Shown here in pieces: positions 61,001 through 64,000 of a stretch of 64,000 nt of DNA. The notes beneath the pieces are model-generated. The model ran no database searches. It saw nothing but the letters and a program-made list of their open reading frames with translations, and was not told the DNA's origin. Position 1 is the first letter of the stretch. Every line of letters starts with the position of its first letter. Source of the stretch: Enterovibrio norvegicus_B (GTDB taxonomy: Bacteria > Pseudomonadota > Gammaproteobacteria > Enterobacterales > Vibrionaceae). Position numbers and translations under genes: made by a program. The stretch is taken from the NCBI RefSeq assembly GCF_002876705.1, contig NZ_MDAG01000007.1:248001-312000 (forward strand). Reading direction: 5' to 3'.

Positions 61001-64000
61001 AGAGAGTAATCTACGTTTACGCTGTAATCCTCTCCGTCCAAAATGATGGACTGCGTTTTGTCTTCGCTCGTTTCGTTTTGGCTGTCGTCACTGTTGAGCT
61101 GACTGTCGTTATCAACGATTTGGACGGAGACGCCGCTATCACTGAAGTTGAGTTCCGGCGGGAAGCTCCATGTGACGAAAGAGCCACTTTCATAATCGAC
61201 GTTTTGGTCCATCACAAACGCATTGCCGATCGTATGACTCTGCGTGCTATTGGCGGTGACGGATGCCGAGGTATCTCCAGTGACAACGGCAGCGTCGTCA
61301 GTACCCGTTAGACTGATTTCAATGTCTTGTGAGGTGCCGTCAGACGCTGTCACTGTGATGGTGTCAGTGGCGGCTTCACCTTCCGTGAGAGACTGAACGG
61401 CGTCTGAATCTACGGTGTAGGTCCATTCGCCATCGACCATGGTCAGTGAGCCGTATTCACCCGCGATGGTTTCGTTTTCGAAGGTCGGTGTTTCGTTCGT
61501 GTCTGGGTCAACAATGTTGAGTGTGCCAGAGACGCTTTGTGCACCTACATCTTCTGTGACGCTGCCTGTGGTATCGCCCGTGATTTCAGAGGCATCGTTT
61601 GAGCCCGTTACTGAGATAACGATGTCTTGGGTTGTACCATCGGTCGCTGTCAGTGTAATGGTGTCGGTTTCGACCTGATCTTCCCCGATAGATTGCGATT
61701 TCGTTTCATCTACCGTGTAAGTCCACACACCCTCTGTGAGGGTAAGTGTTCCGTATTCTCCTTCGACAGTGGTGTTCTCAAAGGATGGTGAGTCATCGCT
61801 GTCTGCATCGGAAATACTGAGTGTGCCAGACACCGTAATGTCTGCGTCGTTGCCAAAGTCGAGTTTGACCGTTGTTGACTGACCATCGCCATCGACAAGG
61901 TAGTAACTGCCATCGGATGTTTGAACAATAACCGGTGGTGTCTTGTCATTTTCAATGCCAGTGATGGTGGTTTGAAGCACCAAGTCGCCTGAGTCATTGA
62001 TGGTATAGAGATCAACCCCTTCCGTTGCGTTTGGCATGACAAAGACAGGTTCGCCATCTACGTATCCGGCAGATGACATATACGCACCACCACCAGAGAC
62101 GGTGTCAGTCAGTGTCATTGAACCGTTCGCACCGACTTCAAATATAGAGGCGTTGTCGCTGCCATCGCTTGATGCAATCGCGTATGTCGTGCCATCACCT
62201 GTTTGATAGAAGTTAACGGAATTTCCGTCGCTGAGATCAAGAGGCTGGCTGTCTACGAGCGTCAAGTTTCCTGTGGCACTGTCAACGGAATAGATATTGA
62301 TGCCATCATCACTGCTGGATGCGAGGAAGGACTGACCATCAACAGTAATAATATCGACCCCTGACACCAAATCACCTGCCGCAATCGAATTGCCTGTTTC
62401 AGCGAATTCGCCCGTTTCAGGGTTATAGGTAAGCGTGTCGACCGAGTCCCCTTGAGGGCGTGCGACGAAGACATACTCTGTGCCATCATCCGCTTCAAAG
62501 GTGACGTTTTCACGGACAATGCCCGTTTGTGAGTTACCGAAGGTGAGGCCACCATTCAGTGACAAGGTACCGTCGCTAGAGATTTCCCAAGCGGAGAGAG
62601 AACCGCTGTTCTGTGACGTCAGGAATAACGTATCTTGGCCATCAATGTTAGACACATTAGATTGTGTCAGGCCATTCCCCATCGCGCCCACAGAGACACC
62701 CGCATTTTCAATCACATCGGTGATATCACCACTTGATGTAGATGTGACTGTACCTGCAGAACTGTCGTAGGAAATACGGTCTGTTTCTGTCAATGAACCA
62801 TCATCTTCAACACGTGAAATGATGGTGGTGCCGTCGTACCCAAACGACGTTGAGATGACGTAAGGTACACCATCGATGGTGGTTGTCGTTGTCGTCCAAG
62901 CGCCATTGCTATCGCTGGTTTCTGCATCACCAGCCTGAATGTTTCCACTTTCAGACGCATTCAAACTGAAGCCATCAGTATCGACACTCGCAGTAAATGT
63001 GCCTGATACTTCAGCGGCATCGTTTGTGCCGGTGACGGTGATCGTAATGTCTTGTGTCGAACCATCTGACGCAGTGACAGTGATCGTATCCGTCACTTCT
63101 TGGTCTTGGTTGAGCGATTGGGCGGCTTCTTGATCGAGCGTGTAGGTCCAAGCCCCATCTACAAGGGTTAAGCTACCATACTCTCCGCCTACCGTTCCGT
63201 CAGGGAAGCTAACCGGGTCGCCATCAGGGTCGACAATGTTTAGTTCGCCTGTTGCGGTTGCAACATCCCCAATGTCACCTTCCGATACAGATCCCGTGGT
63301 TGTCCCCGATATTTGAGCTGCATCATCCGTACCCGTGAGGCTAATAGTAATGTCTTGTGAGGTGCCGTCAGACGCTGTCACTGTGATGGTGTCAGTGGCA
63401 GCTTCACCTTCTGTGAGTGACTGAACAGCGTCAGAATCCACGGTATAGGTCCACTCGCCATCGACCATGGTCAGTGAGCCAAATTCTCCTGTGATAGTTT
63501 CATTTTCAAACGTCGGCGTTTCGTTAGTGTCTGGATCAACAATGTTGAGTGTGCCGGACACGCTCTGTGCGCCTACATCTTCAGTGATACTACCCGTGGT
63601 ATCCCCTGTTACCACTGCTGCATCGTCAGTACCTGTGATGGTAATAACGATGTCTTGAGTAGTGCCATCCGATGCGGTGACTGTGATGGTGTCCGTCGCG
63701 GTATCGCCGTCAGCCAGCGATTGGATCGACGCGCTGTCAGCGGTGTATGTCCATGCGCCATCAACCAGGGTCAGCGAACCGTATTCCCCACTTATCGTTC
63801 CATCAGGGAAATTGACTGGGTCGCCATCAGGATCGACAATACTGATTTCGCCCGTTGCGGTTGAAACATCACCGATATCACCTTCAGTGACAGCCCCTGT
63901 TGTTGTACCCGAAATTTGAGCAGCATCATCGGTGCCGGTGAGGCTAATTTCAATGTCCTGCGAGGTGCCGTCAGACGCAGTGACAGTAATGGTGTCAGTG
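58048..64000 (-). CDS. Giant VCBS-repeat RTX adhesin, type I secretion substrate (5' partial)
   Basis: The frame is open to the window edge, so at least 1983 residues are seen and the N-terminus is missing. Repeated VCBS units of about 100 residues (VSGTLNIVDPD, GEYGSLTLVDGEWTYT, DTITVTASDGTTQDI) fill it. Several units carry large insertions: a propeller-like domain (about 61840-62990), a domain seen twice (about 60780-61270 and 58900-59420), and a DUF4114-like domain (about 59970-60530, GGGDRDFNDVSF). Near the C-terminus are RTX nonapeptides (GNGGNDILDGGLGNDILVGG) that bind Ca2+, then the secretion signal region. The protein should be exported by a type I system and mediate attachment. No transporter genes are in the window. 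Confidence 0.95.
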   Translation of the reverse strand, partial: TDTITVTASDGTSQDIEISLTGTDDAAQISGTTTGAVTEGDIGDVSTATGEISIVDPDGDPVNFPDGTISGEYGSLTLVDGAWTYTADSASIQSLADGDTATDTITVTASDGTTQDIVITITGTDDAAVVTGDTTGSITEDVGAQSVSGTLNIVDPDTNETPTFENETITGEFGSLTMVDGEWTYTVDSDAVQSLTEGEAATDTITVTASDGTSQDITISLTGTDDAAQISGTTTGSVSEGDIGDVATATGELNIVDPDGDPVSFPDGTVGGEYGSLTLVDGAWTYTLDQEAAQSLNQDQEVTDTITVTASDGSTQDITITVTGTNDAAEVSGTFTASVDTDGFSLNASESGNIQAGDAETSDSNGAWTTTTTTIDGVPYVISTSFGYDGTTIISRVEDDGSLTETDRISYDSSAGTVTSTSSGDITDVIENAGVSVGAMGNGLTQSNVSNIDGQDTLFLTSQNSGSLSAWEISSDGTLSLNGGLTFGNSQTGIVRENVTFEADDGTEYVFVARPQGDSVDTLTYNPETGEFAETGNSIAAGDLVSGVDIITVDGQSFLASSSDDGINIYSVDSATGNLTLVDSQPLDLSDGNSVNFYQTGDGTTYAIASSDGSDNASIFEVGANGSMTLTDTVSGGGAYMSSAGYVDGEPVFVMPNATEGVDLYTINDSGDLVLQTTITGIENDKTPPVIVQTSDGSYYLVDGDGQSTTVKLDFGNDADITVSGTLSISDADSDDSPSFENTTVEGEYGTLTLTEGVWTYTVDETKSQSIGEDQVETDTITLTATDGTTQDIVISVTGSNDASEITGDTTGSVTEDVGAQSVSGTLNIVDPDTNETPTFENETIAGEYGSLTMVDGEWTYTVDSDAVQSLTEGEAATDTITVTASDGTSQDIEISLTGTDDAAVVTGDTSASVTANSTQSHTIGNAFVMDQNVDYESGSFVTWSFPPELNFSDSGVSVQIVDNDSQLNSDDSQNETSEDKTQSIILDGEDYSVNVDYSLTYEDGAGNTYTFAVVDVDMNGDGSNAVSGTESGKVLIQLDGPEITPETSLSLVPDSYQNINSLEYSDIEEAATVSGTLNITDVDAAEAPAFENTTIEGEYGSLTLVDGEWTYTVDSEKAQSLGEDQTATDTITLTATDGTTQNIDITVSGVDEVAVVSGDTTGNISTVDQTTVETSVTRGSEGMWETSGGDSMTLDFSHVTTSASYDNSVGYYVLDAEGNVLRAEIIFDDAHDVTSATANINTEGGEKVGLFIIPDGDSKGFNAGEVTLSFGSNGVTAYQGYASGTTLVSESSKNGNGFDYESNSGSSSSWEDIVGGGDRDFNDVSFTVNASQDVTQNITTSGSITISDVDEGQTPTLPNTTVEGEYGSLTLVDGEWTYTLDPELGVAVGEESIDTIVITASDGSQHEIVISIAGTDDAPVVSGVFTGVVNEGDLGDTVSISGSISITDVDSDDTPEFQDTTVTGQYGSLDLVDGVWTYTVDNEKTQELDTGSSVKDTITLTASDGTTQNIEVTVQGTDDAPFVVGTNSAAIVAPEPVSNDFIEINNGFILNEGYSFDSGDMQYYGNEPTLNFNQAGQTIRIYDEDGTLDGDNYYNEYVQDTSQKVEIGGVMYTATYDYQLDYQDSAGNIYTFAVLDVDLDGDGSFKYDSNEQGKMIIQIDGPEITPGMSMDYLRDTPNQGRTMSYEDIAVDTAAAAASVTGQLSLTDVDAGDSPYFANNTVEGSYGSLELVDGSWTYTLNPDSTSHLQHNDIVTEVITLTASDGVTQTDVNITIGGSETALAVNSHSMTSESMSDVISLDDITFTGSDGDDKIAGSDAHDVLLAQAGDDLILGNGGNDILDGGLGNDILVGGEGNDTMAGGAGADTFAFLRGDQGSASEPATDHITDFDTQNDALNLSDLVQTEATESMESYLSLMDDGEGNATLSISSQGDGNVDQKVVFDNMSVENMADAYSVDIAGMTSEQVSSSVIDAMIAQSKVIID

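Noticed and set aside
58128..63919. Many plus-strand open frames opposite the adhesin
   Set aside because: They are antisense shadows of the repeated adhesin sequence, rich in Ser/Val/Thr and without ribosome sites.

Overview
The window reads as a draft-assembly contig of a Gram-negative gammaproteobacterium, most likely a member of the Vibrionaceae. The MetC and Mak homologues are very close to the enteric proteins. There are two CheV proteins, a QmcA/NfeD pair, an AzlC/AzlD exporter, an OmpU-type porin, several hybrid histidine kinases and a giant VCBS/RTX adhesin. A run of 807 Ns (26084-26890) marks a scaffold gap. Genus cannot be fixed from the sequence; Grimontia or Enterovibrio-like is my guess.

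Layout. 1-2208: the 3' part of a hybrid histidine kinase and a small membrane protein. 2448-10772: a six-gene glycerol-type ABC importer operon (glpSTPQUV, minus strand), divergent from a sigma-54 enhancer-binding regulator, with a -24/-12 promoter, a candidate enhancer palindrome and a CRP-like site between them. 11192-16962: porin, coiled-coil protein, two divergent cheV genes and a conserved membrane protein of unknown role. 17242-28792 is the accessory part: a Septu-like AAA ATPase/HNH nuclease pair, tandem palindromic repeats next to a REP-associated tyrosine transposase (RAYT), a 237-bp direct repeat flanking a large lipoprotein gene, a cut-off acetyltransferase remnant, Imm49-type immunity genes running into the gap, two VOC proteins and a GNAT acetyltransferase.

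29025-36474: a YCII (DGPF) protein with its ECF42-type sigma factor, then the SOS mutasome cassette imuA-imuB-dnaE2 behind a LexA box, then a small lipoprotein. 36465-39556: an Alg8-like polysaccharide synthase and an Alg44-like PilZ/HlyD protein with no other alginate genes nearby. 40448-45508: a hybrid kinase with HPt and a response regulator carrying a hemerythrin domain. 45640-47593: araC-azlC-azlD. 47822-51847: cold-shock protein, fructokinase, a RibD-type reductase, and qmcA with an nfeD-type gene. 52046-55583: a PhnD-like periplasmic binding protein paired with a hybrid kinase. 55883-57833: metC and a DsbA-like lipoprotein. 58048-64000: a giant type I-secreted adhesin, cut by the window edge.

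Much of the window concerns surface attachment and the signalling that goes with it: the adhesin, the c-di-GMP-type polysaccharide synthase, four phosphorelay or chemotaxis modules, and a defence/immunity island that looks remodelled by the RAYT element. The most unusual items are the two-gene Alg8/Alg44 module, the adhesin whose VCBS repeats carry large inserted domains at one recurrent position, the RAYT-derived direct repeats bracketing a lipoprotein gene, and the Septu-like pair beside them.
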